DNA of 64,000 nucleotides from CAZTDD01 sp964612675 (GCA_964612675.1 CAZTDD010000001.1:124001-188000); one strand, 5' to 3'. Shown: positions 43,321 to 52,564, counted from the stretch's first letter. Program-made: numbers and translations. Notes: generated by a model from the sequence alone, not told the origin.

Positions 43321-43917
43321 ATGTTCCGTACCCCTGCCTTCGCTTTCGTTGCAGTCGCAGTCGTAGCTCTCTTTTCCAGTTCACAATCGACCGGCGAACA
43401 ATCGCAAACATCGATCGAATACAGTGTCAAATCGGCGTATCTCTACAATTTTGCAAAATTCGTAACCTGGCCCAAGGAAGCATTCGAAAGCCCCGATTCA
43501 CCGCTGGTCGTCGCAGTCGTAGGGGAAGACCCCTTCGGAAAGGCGCTTGATACCATCCATGGAAAACCGATTCGAGGCAGGAAGATTCAGGTAAGACGGT
43601 ATAGGTCTTTTCGGGATATCGAGAAGCCCCACATCCTTTTTGTCGCTCCTTCTGAGAAAGAGCATATGGAGGAAATACTTGAGCGTATAAAAGACCGGCC
43701 CGTACTCACCGTGGGGGATTTTGCTGGCTTTATTGAAACCGGAGGTATGATCAACCTGATAACAATCCGGAATAAGATTCGTTTTCAAATCAACAACGAA
43801 CCGGCACGACAAAAAGGATTAATTATTAGTGCACATGTATTGAAATTATCTCGGGACTTGCAGCAGCCGTCGAAGGAGAAGGTAAGTGAAACGCAAGAAC
43901 AAAAAGTTCCTGAATAG
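43321..43917 (+). CDS. YfiR-like periplasmic protein (DUF4154)
   Basis: A 198-residue periplasmic protein of the YfiR/DUF4154 family. In Pseudomonas YfiR restrains the diguanylate cyclase YfiN. The frame opens at ATG 43240, inside the receptor gene, but ATG 43321 gives a clean signal peptide (AFAFVAVAVVALFSSSQS). The family core is EYSVKSAYLYNFAKFVTWPKEAF, followed by DPFGKALDTIHGK, ILFVAPSEKEH and TVGDFAGFIETGGMINLITIRNKIRFQIN. The stop lies 32 bases inside the kinase gene. By position it probably tells the kinase about the receptor or periplasm state. No diguanylate cyclase is nearby. Confidence 0.93.
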   Translation: MFRTPAFAFVAVAVVALFSSSQSTGEQSQTSIEYSVKSAYLYNFAKFVTWPKEAFESPDSPLVVAVVGEDPFGKALDTIHGKPIRGRKIQVRRYRSFRDIEKPHILFVAPSEKEHMEEILERIKDRPVLTVGDFAGFIETGGMINLITIRNKIRFQINNEPARQKGLIISAHVLKLSRDLQQPSKEKVSETQEQKVPE

Positions 43918-46768
43918 GCCGATTCGTCACAAGCTGATCGCGCTCAACATGGCGACCAGTTTGATCGTTCTGACATTGGCTTCTACGGCCTATTTTGCAA
44001 ATGAGCTGATTTCATATCGGCGGACGACGATCGAGGATTTGACGACGTTGGCGGAGGTGGTCGGCAGCAGTTCGGCGGCCGCCATTGCATTCAACGACCC
44101 CGCCGCCGCCGAGGAGACACTCTCGGCGTTGAGCGAGGTCCCGAACGTTGTCTTTGCCCGCATTTACACTGACGAAGGCGACCTCTTCGCCGAATATCGC
44201 CGGAGCGCCGGAGACCACGGCACAGAAGGTGCGGGTAACCAACAGGCCTCCCCCAGCGAAACTACTGGTATCGATCATGCCAATCCGTCCGTTGGGTATC
44301 AATTCACAATACGATATTTAGAATTGTATAACCCTATCTTCGTTGACGATGAGTTTATCGGGACGGTTTTCATTCACTCCGAACTCGGAAAACTCTATTC
44401 CCGTTTGTGGCATTACATAATCATTGCAACAGCCGTTCTGCTTATCTCGTCTTTGGCCGCCTATGTTCTCTCTTCCAGATTTCAACGTGTGATTTCGGAA
44501 CCGATTCTGCAGTTGTCGCAAGCGATGAATCGAGTTTCCGAAGAAAAACAATATACCATCCGTGTCAAAAAGCAAACAAATGACGAAATCGGTGTGTTGA
44601 TCGACGGCTTCAACGAAATGCTCAGACAGATTGAATTGCGAAACCAGGAGCTTCAACGGCATCGCGAGAGGTTGGAAGAAGAGGTCGCCACACGTACCGA
44701 ACAGCTTCAAAGAAGCAACCAGAACCTAAAGGACACGGTGGCGGAGCTTCAGAAAGCCAAAGAGGCGGCCGAAGCGGCAAATAAGGCGAAATCACAGTTT
44801 GTTGCAAACATCAGCCATGAGATTCGGACGCCGATGAACGGAATATTGGGTATGACGGAATTGCTTTTGGACTCAGAACTATCGAGTCATCAGAGCGCAT
44901 TGGCGGAGAATGTTCATCGGTCCGCACGCGCACTGCTCAAAATCATCAATGATATTCTTGACTTCTCGAAGATTGAAGCCGGAAAATTGGAATTGGACAA
45001 TATCCCGTTCAACCTAAACGATGTGCTGAAAGAATCAGCCAATTTGTTTGAAGAAAATGCAGCCAAGAAAGGTCTAAGGCTGACGTGGTGCATTGACGAT
45101 GCAACACCTGTATTTCTGCGAGGCGATCCGGGACGCATCCGACAGATCTTAACGAATTTGCTCGGAAATGCGGTGAAATTTACAGATCAGGGGGAGATAT
45201 CGGTTTATGTATCGCCAATCGAAGAAACCGAGCACGAGGTCGAGATCAAAATCGAGGTTCGCGACACAGGTACGGGAATCCCTGTTGAAGCCAGAAGACG
45301 AATATTCGATTCTTTCGCCCAGGTCGACGGTTCTGCGAAAAGGCGGTTCGGCGGAACGGGTCTTGGGTTGACCATTGTGAAGCAGCTGGCGGAAATGATG
45401 AGAGGGCAAGTCGGCGTGGAAAGCAAAGTCGATGAGGGATCGAATTTCTGGCTCACGTTGCACCTTGCGAAATATGTATCCATCGATCCCGCGCCTGTAT
45501 CACTCAAGCCGAAACTGAACGACTTGAATGTGTTGCTTGTAAATGCGAATCCGGAAACGCGGTTTTCGATCGAGAGACAGCTAACCGATTGGGGGGTATC
45601 GCCAATAAGCGTTCCAGACAGCGAGGAAGCGATGAATGCGATTGAACGCATGGAGCGAGGCGGTACCCCATTCAGCGTGGCGGTTGTTGACGAAAGCCTG
45701 CCGGATCAAATGGGTCTTGGATTGATTGACGCTATACAAACAAAAGTTCCCACAACAATGGAGTTCGCCTTATTGGTTTCACCGGGCGGCGGAAAAGATT
45801 CCTTACCAGGAGCGCAGTCGACAAGAATACGGTATATCGAAAAACCCGTGGATATTTCCCTCCTCTATAACTTTCTACTCCACGCCACTCAGAATCGCAA
45901 CACTTTGGTCCGTCCTATCGACGAACCGGTTCCGCGCCCCCCCGTAAGAAAAGTCAAAATTGACGGGGACATCCTTGTAGTGGAAGACAACCCAGTCAAC
46001 CAGGACGTGACGATCGCTATGCTGAAGAGTCTGGGAGCCAGAGTTGATCTTGTGTCAAATGGTTTGGAGGCGCTCCGGCAAATCGCCAAACAAACCTACG
46101 ACGTTGTCTTAATGGACTGTCAGATGCCGACAATGGACGGATACGAGGCAACAAGAGAAATCAGACAAATGGAAAGAGATAGGGGATCGGCAAGGGTTCC
46201 GATCATCGCGATGACGGCTCACGCGATGCGGGGCGACCGGGAGAAGTGTATTGCCGTGGGGATGGACGATTACCTGAGTAAACCCTTCGACATGACGATG
46301 CTCCGTGAAATCCTTGGACGCTGGGTATCCCCCAAATATGAGGAAGCTGATGCGGCAGGTAAAGCTGCAACCCGGGGAGCGACCGCTCCTCCAGCCTCCC
46401 TCGATGACAGGCGCACGAATGTGATCGATATCGAAGCCCTGGACAATATCCGCGCTCTGCAGAGTCCGGGTGAACCGGATCTTTTACAGCAAGTCGTGAG
46501 TAATTATCTGAATGATTTACCGGATTTGTTTTCGAGTCTGAACAATACACTGCACGATGAAGATGCGAACGCTCTGCGAGAGACTTCACACAAACTGAAG
46601 TCAAGTAGTGCAAATGTAGGTGCACATAGACTGTCAAAGTTTTGCGGTCAACTTGAAAATGCAGCGAAAAAGGGAGATTTGGAATCTGCCGGGACAATCT
46701 TGAATGCTATGGATAGAGAGTATAGACTTGTCACAGAATATTTATCTTTAGAAATAGATACAGGCTAA
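43886..46768 (+). CDS. Hybrid sensor histidine kinase with two receivers and HPt
   Basis: A 960-residue sensor. Start is GTG 43886 with AAGGAG upstream. Two membrane helices (about 17-39 and 176-196) bracket a periplasmic sensor domain resembling CHASE8 (AFNDPAAAEETLSALSEVPNVVFARIYTDEG). A HAMP segment, a long coiled coil, and the kinase core follow: phosphoacceptor His311 in NISHEIRTPMNG and ATPase blocks GDPGRIRQILTNLLGNAVKFT, DTGTGIP, GGTGLGLTIV. The first receiver (about 540-660) has VVDESLP but weak acidic pair; the second (about 700-820) is classic (VEDNPVNQ, LMDCQMPTMDG). A C-terminal HPt has His902 in TSHKLKSSS. It is thus a complete internal phosphorelay. Confidence 0.96.
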   Translation: MKRKNKKFLNRPIRHKLIALNMATSLIVLTLASTAYFANELISYRRTTIEDLTTLAEVVGSSSAAAIAFNDPAAAEETLSALSEVPNVVFARIYTDEGDLFAEYRRSAGDHGTEGAGNQQASPSETTGIDHANPSVGYQFTIRYLELYNPIFVDDEFIGTVFIHSELGKLYSRLWHYIIIATAVLLISSLAAYVLSSRFQRVISEPILQLSQAMNRVSEEKQYTIRVKKQTNDEIGVLIDGFNEMLRQIELRNQELQRHRERLEEEVATRTEQLQRSNQNLKDTVAELQKAKEAAEAANKAKSQFVANISHEIRTPMNGILGMTELLLDSELSSHQSALAENVHRSARALLKIINDILDFSKIEAGKLELDNIPFNLNDVLKESANLFEENAAKKGLRLTWCIDDATPVFLRGDPGRIRQILTNLLGNAVKFTDQGEISVYVSPIEETEHEVEIKIEVRDTGTGIPVEARRRIFDSFAQVDGSAKRRFGGTGLGLTIVKQLAEMMRGQVGVESKVDEGSNFWLTLHLAKYVSIDPAPVSLKPKLNDLNVLLVNANPETRFSIERQLTDWGVSPISVPDSEEAMNAIERMERGGTPFSVAVVDESLPDQMGLGLIDAIQTKVPTTMEFALLVSPGGGKDSLPGAQSTRIRYIEKPVDISLLYNFLLHATQNRNTLVRPIDEPVPRPPVRKVKIDGDILVVEDNPVNQDVTIAMLKSLGARVDLVSNGLEALRQIAKQTYDVVLMDCQMPTMDGYEATREIRQMERDRGSARVPIIAMTAHAMRGDREKCIAVGMDDYLSKPFDMTMLREILGRWVSPKYEEADAAGKAATRGATAPPASLDDRRTNVIDIEALDNIRALQSPGEPDLLQQVVSNYLNDLPDLFSSLNNTLHDEDANALRETSHKLKSSSANVGAHRLSKFCGQLENAAKKGDLESAGTILNAMDREYRLVTEYLSLEIDTG

Positions 46769-46880
46769 GGCCTGCTCAGACCGCTCACAACCTGACTGTC
46801 CCCGCCGTCAGTTTGTCTGATGGTTTTTCCGAAAGCGAACCATAGAATGCCGGCAACTCTCTCTGTCCGTGGAGGAGAAA

Positions 46881-47696
46881 ATGAATGAGAGTACCCAACG
46901 TAACCGGAGAGTAATTCTGGTCGCGGATGACGACGCCAATTTTCGATTGTTGGCGCGGAGGTCGATGGAGCAAGCCGGTTTCGCCGTCGGCGAGGCAAAG
47001 GACGGTCAGGAGGTACTCGACGCGTTCGAGAATCGGAGCTTCGACGCCGTCTTGTTGGATATCTTAATGCCCCGGATGGATGGGTTCGAGGCGTGCGCCG
47101 CGCTGCGGCGGATGCGCGGAGGCGACCGAGTCCCAATCGTCATTCTTACAGCGTTGGACGATATCGATTCAATCAAGAAGGCCTATAGCGCGGGAGCAAC
47201 GGATTTTATCACGAAGCCAATTAACTGGCTTGTCTTGGCCCACCGGCTGCGTTTTCTGTTGCGCGCCAACCAAACCGTCATCGAAATGATTCAGGAGCAG
47301 ATGCAGGATGAATCGCTCGTCGACGAGTTGCTCGTTCATCTCGCTCAAGCGGACCGCGAGTCTCTCTTCGATCAACGTATTCAGCAGTGCCTCCGTGAGG
47401 TTGAAACCGACGAAGGGGACGCGGTTCTGGATCGTTTATTGGAAAAATACCGTGATGACACTCGCGAGTCACTGCAACAGATACGGTCCGCGTTGGATAC
47501 CGGGGACGGGGCGGTGGCGAAAATATTGCTGTCTCAGATGAAATATCGCAGTCTGGTCGTTGGCGCTGTACCCATGGCGGCAATGTCCGCGGACGCAGAG
47601 CGAAGTATCGATACCGACAATCTTTCTGAAGCAAAGAGCATTTTGAACGGCCTGGAAAAGGGATTCGCCGAGCTTGAAAAGAAACCCTCTACGTAA
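46881..47696 (+). CDS. Receiver protein with degenerate HPt-like C-terminus
   Basis: A 271-residue protein. The frame reads back to GTG 46869, but ATG 46881 follows GGAGGAGAAA and is preferred. Residues about 10-130 are a receiver with ADDDANFR, phosphoacceptor Asp60 (LLDILMPRMDG), conserved threonine/serine (VILTALDD) and lysine (FITKPINW). The C-terminal half (about 170-270) is helical and aligns with the HPt of the neighbouring kinase: SQMKYRSLVVGA against SHKLKSSSANVGA, so the phosphorylated histidine is replaced by glutamine (Gln219). It is probably a decoy or binding platform, not a phosphate donor. A paralogue of the same length follows. Confidence 0.9.
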   Translation: MNESTQRNRRVILVADDDANFRLLARRSMEQAGFAVGEAKDGQEVLDAFENRSFDAVLLDILMPRMDGFEACAALRRMRGGDRVPIVILTALDDIDSIKKAYSAGATDFITKPINWLVLAHRLRFLLRANQTVIEMIQEQMQDESLVDELLVHLAQADRESLFDQRIQQCLREVETDEGDAVLDRLLEKYRDDTRESLQQIRSALDTGDGAVAKILLSQMKYRSLVVGAVPMAAMSADAERSIDTDNLSEAKSILNGLEKGFAELEKKPST

Positions 47697-47835
47697 ATGT
47701 AGTGAGCAAAACGAATTCTCCTGACGTCTCGCCCAGGTGACGGCATCTTCCATCCTTGTTCTTTACACAAACCATGCGAGTTACAATTCTTCCCCGTTTT
47801 TTTTGTGGGGTACAACAGGCACTTAATTCTTAATC

Positions 47836-48651
47836 ATGCATAAGACTGAAAAAGCACAACCGCTCGTATTGATCGGCGACGACGACGCAACCTTCCGGAT
47901 GTTGGCTCGGAAGTCACTGGAAAATGAAGGATTTCGAGTGGCCGAGGCGGAAGATGGCATCCATGTATGTTTTGTTTGTGAAAGGTCACAGCCGGATCTG
48001 GTTATTCTCGATGTCAAAATGCCAAAACTCGACGGATTCAAAGCGTGCGCGAAGGTCCGCCAGATCCCGGAAATGAGCCGTACACCAATTTTGATGATCA
48101 CCGGATTGGACGATACCGAGTCGATCAATAAAGCTTATCACGCGGGTGCAACCGATTTCATAACGAAACCGATCAACTGGTTGATGCTCGGATTCCGTGT
48201 ACGGTTCTTGTTGAGAGCAAACGAAGAGGCCCTGGCCTTTATTCAGAGAGAGAACAAGACAGACAGGGTTCCATCCTTCGCTGTGTTTCACGAGGATTGG
48301 CCCGCTATCGAAGTTGAAGTCCTGGAGAATATCAGGGCATTGGGAAAAGAGACGGATTCCGATCTTCTCATGAGAACAATAGAAATGTATCTTGACATCG
48401 CTCCAACACTTATTGACACAATCAGAAAATCGATCCTCGACAACAATAAAACCCTCCTGCATCTTGCAGCAACCCAGCTTCAGTCGCAAAGTGCTCTATT
48501 TGGAGCCGGAAAACTAACACTTTTATGCAGAGAGCTTTCGTCACCCGCTTATTCCGATTCCCTGTTTCCAAAACACGAGCTGTTGCCCCGAATTGAGAGT
48601 GAATTCGAGCGTGTGAAACAGGAATTGACGAACAAAACAAAGAATGAATGA
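47836..48651 (+). CDS. Receiver protein with degenerate HPt-like C-terminus, paralogue
   Basis: A 271-residue paralogue of the preceding receiver. The receiver domain has IGDDDATFR, phosphoacceptor Asp59 (ILDVKMPKLDG), ILMITGLDD and FITKPINW. The C-terminal domain keeps the HPt pattern: AATQLQSQSALFGAGKLTLLC matches SHKLKSSSANVGAHRLSKFC in the kinase, with threonine (Thr213) replacing the histidine. Thus both receiver proteins share the same loss. Spacing from the previous gene is 139 bases, with a possible hairpin around CCCCGTTTTTTTTGTGGGG. It ends the signalling cluster. Confidence 0.9.
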   Translation: MHKTEKAQPLVLIGDDDATFRMLARKSLENEGFRVAEAEDGIHVCFVCERSQPDLVILDVKMPKLDGFKACAKVRQIPEMSRTPILMITGLDDTESINKAYHAGATDFITKPINWLMLGFRVRFLLRANEEALAFIQRENKTDRVPSFAVFHEDWPAIEVEVLENIRALGKETDSDLLMRTIEMYLDIAPTLIDTIRKSILDNNKTLLHLAATQLQSQSALFGAGKLTLLCRELSSPAYSDSLFPKHELLPRIESEFERVKQELTNKTKNE

Positions 48652-48726
48652 GGAGAAGGGCCAGTAACCACCCATTTTGTATATTCCAAGAACACAAATT
48701 GCCATAAGAAATACACTGAACCGATT

Positions 48727-49635
48727 CTATTGAACCAGAGTGTCACGTTCCAAGGCCGTCCAAAAATCCGCGATGGACCGCACATGAGCGAGATGAGCCT
48801 TCGCGTCATCGCCTGCATAACCCCATACGTGAAATCCGCCGCAATCGTAACGGGCGACAATCGGATAGGAAAGGTCCGCGGAAATCGAGGAAGAGTTTTC
48901 GCTGGGAAAAGGCGTTATTTCTCCACCGAGCGCTTCGACAATCGCTCGGGCACATTCTTCTGTGGACGCATACGTTCCCGGGACAACGCTCGAATAGGTG
49001 ATAAGAAATCGCTTTTTGCCATCGACCGCCAATCGAGCAAATTCGACGAAAGAAGCGATGTGACGATATACCGGCTGCCGGGCGGCACCATTGGAATCTG
49101 CATACCCGGCATACAGAGAGTCGGCCAGGAGAACTGTTTGGATCCTGTTTACGTAACGCGGTTCTTTAAGAATCTCGCGCACCGCGCCGTAGCCTGCGCT
49201 AAAACTGGAAATCTCTACGTCGCCGATACACACGTCCGCTCGACCCGTTTCTACCACAAGACGGGACGCTGTCTGGTCCAATAAACGGCTGAACAACTCT
49301 GGATCCTCAAATGGCCTCTGGTAAGCGCTTGAACCGGTACCTCCGGAATAAACCAAGAGAGGATTCGTCGCTCCGCGGCGAGAATGCTCTTCCGCGGCAA
49401 ACCATGGTGCCGTGTGGAAATGAACCGTCAGAGAGACGACCCCGTTCTGTGGAACAACAAAACCGCTCGGCACAAAAAGGACGACATTTTCCGTGACTTC
49501 GAGAAGGTGTTCGTCACCCGGCCGCTCAACGGTTTCAAGGTCCCGAAAAACCACGTTCGGTGGACGGCATTGTCGGGGAGATGCACATCCCAGCAAGATC
49601 GTTGAAACGAGCGATATCAACAGCGTGCGACACAT
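48727..49635 (-). CDS. Lipoprotein with alpha/beta-hydrolase-like features
   Basis: A 302-residue lipoprotein: the signal peptide ends in ILLGC (Cys17). I do not recognise a named family. The fold looks like an alpha/beta hydrolase: a strand rich in histidine (SLTVHFHTAPWF), then EISSFSAGYGAVREIL, where serine in SFSAGYG lies in a nucleophile-elbow-like GxSxG variant, then TVLLADSLYAG with a possible aspartate, and a final GGFHVWGYAGDDAKAHLAHV supplying histidine. Substrate unknown. ATG 49635 has AAGGAG 14 bases upstream, which is long. It is oriented against its neighbours. Confidence 0.6.
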   Translation of the reverse strand: MCRTLLISLVSTILLGCASPRQCRPPNVVFRDLETVERPGDEHLLEVTENVVLFVPSGFVVPQNGVVSLTVHFHTAPWFAAEEHSRRGATNPLLVYSGGTGSSAYQRPFEDPELFSRLLDQTASRLVVETGRADVCIGDVEISSFSAGYGAVREILKEPRYVNRIQTVLLADSLYAGYADSNGAARQPVYRHIASFVEFARLAVDGKKRFLITYSSVVPGTYASTEECARAIVEALGGEITPFPSENSSSISADLSYPIVARYDCGGFHVWGYAGDDAKAHLAHVRSIADFWTALERDTLVQ

Positions 49636-49863
49636 TTTCTAGCCCACGTCTCCTTTATTCTAACAATAATGCCTCCCAGTATAGCATGACAAGCGACGAT
49701 TATGCGCTTCTTATCCATCCAAGGAATACCAGTATATTGACGATTCACTCAGCAGAGAGTAGATTAAAGTCGGGTTGTTCGATTCTGGTTTCGTAACAGC
49801 GATAATCGGTAGCGATCTATTTCTCTCAACGATGTCAGAGAAACGGGCAGAAAGAGGTGAACC

Positions 49864-51183
49864 ATGTTCAGGCGTTCTTTTCTCAAAACATGCGCGTTGA
49901 CAGCAGGCGCGTCATTCACAAGAGCTCCCAAAATCGGAATTGCAGCACCAAATATCGCATCTCCCAATGAGCGCCTGACCGTAGCGATGATAGGCGTTCG
50001 CGGCCGGGGGGGCGCTGTGCTCGATGGATTTGCGGCACGGCCGGATATCGAGGTCAAATATGTCTGTGACATTGACCGTAGAGTACTCGGAGAACGTGTC
50101 CATAACTTAAGAAACACGACGAAGCATTCCCCGGAGATGATCTCGGATTTTCGGCATGCAATTGACGATAATGAAGTGGATATTGTCGCCTTGGGCACTC
50201 CGGACCATTGGCATGCGATACCCACAATCATGGCTTGCCAGGCGGGCAAAGACGTTTATGTAGAAAAGCCGGATGGACACAATGCTCATGAAGGACGCCT
50301 CATGGTTGAGGCCGCGAAGAAACACAAACGCATCGTTCAACTTGGAACACAAGCAAGAAGCAGCCGGCATCTCACCGAGGCGGTGGAATACATTCGGAAG
50401 GGCAATCTCGGAACCGTGCGCTTTGCGAAAGCATGGGAAAGCGCAAAACAAAGCGGTATTGGGAATCCACCGGACAGCGAACCGCCTGAGGGGGTCGACT
50501 ATAATATGTGGCTTGGTCCCGCACCCGAGCGACCGTTCAATATTCGTCGTTTTCACAGTTCCTGGCGTTGGTTTTTCGATTATGGTACCGGCGATTTAGG
50601 AAATGACGGCGTTCATCGGCTGGACTACGCCCGATGGGGTTTGGAAACTGCACTTGAAACGCAAGGGGACGGACCGCTCGGGTGGCCGATCAGCGTCTCC
50701 GCGCAGGGCGGGAAATTCTACTTCCAGGATGCACAGGAATGGCCCGATACGCTTATGCTGACGTTCCAGTATCCGAACTCTCTTCTTACGTATGAGATGC
50801 GAATCTGGACACCCTATCCCTACTATGGCGAACCGGAAGGAGCGGTCGTCTGTGGCGACAACGGGTATGTTGTCATTGCGAACCAGTCCTGGCGTGCGCA
50901 TGACGCCAAAGGAAATCGTGTCGCCGAAGGAACCGACAGGGATCGAACAGCCGAGCACATCGATGATTTTGTGACCTGTGTGCGGACCCGCCGCAAACCT
51001 GCAGCGGACCTGGAAACGGTGGGACATCCGTCCAGCATGTTATGTCATCTCGGCAACGCCGCATGGCGTGCGGGACGGACGCTGTATTTCGATAAGGATA
51101 CCTACACGTTCAAAAACGATTCCGACGCGAATCAATTTCTAAGTCGGGAGTATCGATCGCCGTGGAAATTGCCCAGAGTATAG
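49864..51183 (+). CDS. Gfo/Idh/MocA family oxidoreductase with Tat-like signal
   Basis: A 439-residue exported oxidoreductase. The N-terminus MFRRSFLKTCALTAGASF is a short twin-arginine signal. The Rossmann site AMIGVRGRGGAVLDGF lacks the usual GxGxxG first glycine-cysteine form but keeps GxRGRGG. The EKP motif with catalytic lysine is VYVEKPDGHN. The C-terminal domain has WRWFFDYGTGDLGNDGVHRLDYARW, with the conserved histidine-aspartate pair. It differs from the first Gfo/Idh gene in this window, so the substrates probably differ. AGAGGTGAACC precedes ATG 49864. It is followed by the palindromic repeats. Confidence 0.93.
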   Translation: MFRRSFLKTCALTAGASFTRAPKIGIAAPNIASPNERLTVAMIGVRGRGGAVLDGFAARPDIEVKYVCDIDRRVLGERVHNLRNTTKHSPEMISDFRHAIDDNEVDIVALGTPDHWHAIPTIMACQAGKDVYVEKPDGHNAHEGRLMVEAAKKHKRIVQLGTQARSSRHLTEAVEYIRKGNLGTVRFAKAWESAKQSGIGNPPDSEPPEGVDYNMWLGPAPERPFNIRRFHSSWRWFFDYGTGDLGNDGVHRLDYARWGLETALETQGDGPLGWPISVSAQGGKFYFQDAQEWPDTLMLTFQYPNSLLTYEMRIWTPYPYYGEPEGAVVCGDNGYVVIANQSWRAHDAKGNRVAEGTDRDRTAEHIDDFVTCVRTRRKPAADLETVGHPSSMLCHLGNAAWRAGRTLYFDKDTYTFKNDSDANQFLSREYRSPWKLPRV

Positions 51184-51284
51184 GAGTATCTGCCGGTTTC
51201 CTTTCTGCCTTCTTCCGAGCTACGGATCGCCGGAGTCGGCGATTTGAGAAAGAAGACGCGACTGTTCGCAGATGGTTGCGTCAC

Positions 51285-51368
51285 CGTCATGGCGAGCGAA
51301 GCGTGGCCATCTCGTTTTGTCCGATTCAACGGCGAGATTCCCACGTGGCTTCGCTCCTCGGAATGACG
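51285..51368. repeat. REP-like palindrome 1
   Basis: The left arm begins CGTCATGGCGAGCGAAGCG and ends near ATCTCG. The right arm begins CGAGATTCCCACGTGGC and ends GGAATGACG. The arms are an imperfect inverted repeat of about 30-36 bases around a 16-base loop. The sequence resembles the widespread CGTCATTGCGAG...GCAATCTC repeat seen in many environmental genomes. Confidence 0.8.
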
Positions 51369-51387
51369 ATTCGCAGGCGTTTTCTTA

Positions 51388-51457
51388 GGAGCGAAGCGTG
51401 GCGGTCTCGCTGTTATGCGTTGGACGATGAGATTGCTTCGCTTCGCTCGCAATGACG
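51388..51457. repeat. REP-like palindrome 2, left arm shortened
   Basis: The left arm GGAGCGAAGCGTGGCGGTCTCG pairs with the right arm GAGATTGCTTCGCTTCGCTC followed by GCAATGACG. The outer CGTCATTGC of the left arm is missing. CGTTTTCTTAG stands just outside each end of the unit, which suggests tandem duplication or insertion. Confidence 0.75.
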
Positions 51458-51490
51458 AATACGCGATCGTTTTCTTAGCAACAACAACGG

Positions 51491-52564
51491 TCAGTCACGG
51501 TAATCATCCATGTATTTCTTCATTTGCTCTTCGGAGAAGGCTTTACGAGATAATTCGGATCTCTCTTTCTCTCTATCCGACATTTCTGCGAGCTGATTTT
51601 TACCGACAACAACGTGAGGGGTCAGAAAAATGAGTAATTCCGTCTTGGAGTCCTCTTTTATTGTTCGGCGGAAAGGAAATCCGAGTATAGGTATACTGCC
51701 AAGAACAGGGATTTTTCGGACTGTCGTCGTCTTATCGTCCTGAATCAACCCTCCAATGACAACGGTATTCCCATCCGGCATAACCACTCTCGTTTCCGCA
51801 GCACGTTTGGCAATCACCGGGGCTTCGATTGTATTCGAGATAGGTACCGTTTCTTCCGTCAACGTGGAGATTTCCGGATTAATCACCATTTCAACCTGAC
51901 CGTCGGCCGTGATATAGGGAGTTACTCTGAGAATAATACCGATATCCTCATACTCCACGTCGTTGATTGTCTGTCCGTCGGAAGTCACTCGGTTGCCTGT
52001 GACAAAGGGGACCTCCTGTCCTACGACAATAGTGGCCTCCTGATTATGCCGCGCCAGGACAGAGGGTCGGGATAACACCTCCATTTTTCCGACTTCGGAC
52101 ATGGCGCTCATCGTTATTTCAACATCCTCTTCAAGAATGCGGTAGAATCCTCCCGTCAAAGGTGCACCGAAAGCGGTTTCGAGAATATGTCCCTCGGTAT
52201 TCCTCCCGTGATCGTAGAAGAATTGTGTTCCCAAATCCAAATCGTCACGATGGGTCACTTCCAAAAAAACAACTTTGATCAGCACCTGCGGAACGGGCCT
52301 ATCCAGGTTTTCAATGATCTCGCGAATCCGCTCGTTTGTTTCTTCGTCTGCGATGATGATCAGAGAACCGGTATCCGGGTCCGTTTCAATCAGCGCTTCC
52401 CAGGCCCACCCCGGCCGGTAGGTTTCACCGTATCCAGAACTTGTGGAATAAGATGACGTCATGCCGGTGCCGGTCGTCCTCCTCCCTTGAATCTGCGCCT
52501 GAACATCACTGGATAACAGGATAGCAGAAAGAGTAAACAGGCTAAGTAACGACTTTGTTTTCAT
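51491..52564 (-). CDS. gspD: Split secretin GspD, C-terminal channel part
   Basis: A 357-residue exported protein carrying the outer-membrane channel of the type II secretion system. MKTKSLLSLFTLSAILLSSD begins a signal peptide, with AGAGGAATCACA before ATG 52564; an upstream ATG 52609 overlaps the previous stop (ATGA). Residues about 57-90 are only the second half of an N domain (ETDPDTGSLIIIADEETNER then IREIIENLD). The secretin domain follows: VEITMSAMSEVGKMEVLSRPSVLARHNQEA, IILRVTPYI, RVVMPDGNTVVIGGLI, RKIPVLGSIPILGFPFR and LLIFLTPHVV. The rest of the N domains is in the upstream gene. The split is unusual; each half has its own signal peptide. Confidence 0.92.
   Translation of the reverse strand: MKTKSLLSLFTLSAILLSSDVQAQIQGRRTTGTGMTSSYSTSSGYGETYRPGWAWEALIETDPDTGSLIIIADEETNERIREIIENLDRPVPQVLIKVVFLEVTHRDDLDLGTQFFYDHGRNTEGHILETAFGAPLTGGFYRILEEDVEITMSAMSEVGKMEVLSRPSVLARHNQEATIVVGQEVPFVTGNRVTSDGQTINDVEYEDIGIILRVTPYITADGQVEMVINPEISTLTEETVPISNTIEAPVIAKRAAETRVVMPDGNTVVIGGLIQDDKTTTVRKIPVLGSIPILGFPFRRTIKEDSKTELLIFLTPHVVVGKNQLAEMSDREKERSELSRKAFSEEQMKKYMDDYRD

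Larger units (their letters stand above)
51184..51490. other. Intergenic region carrying REP-like repeats
   Basis: The 307 bases between the convergent Gfo/Idh and secretin genes hold no supported gene. They contain two palindromic units (51285-51368 and 51388-51457) and a direct repeat of CGTTTTCTTAG (51378 and 51468), described separately. Confidence 0.6.
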
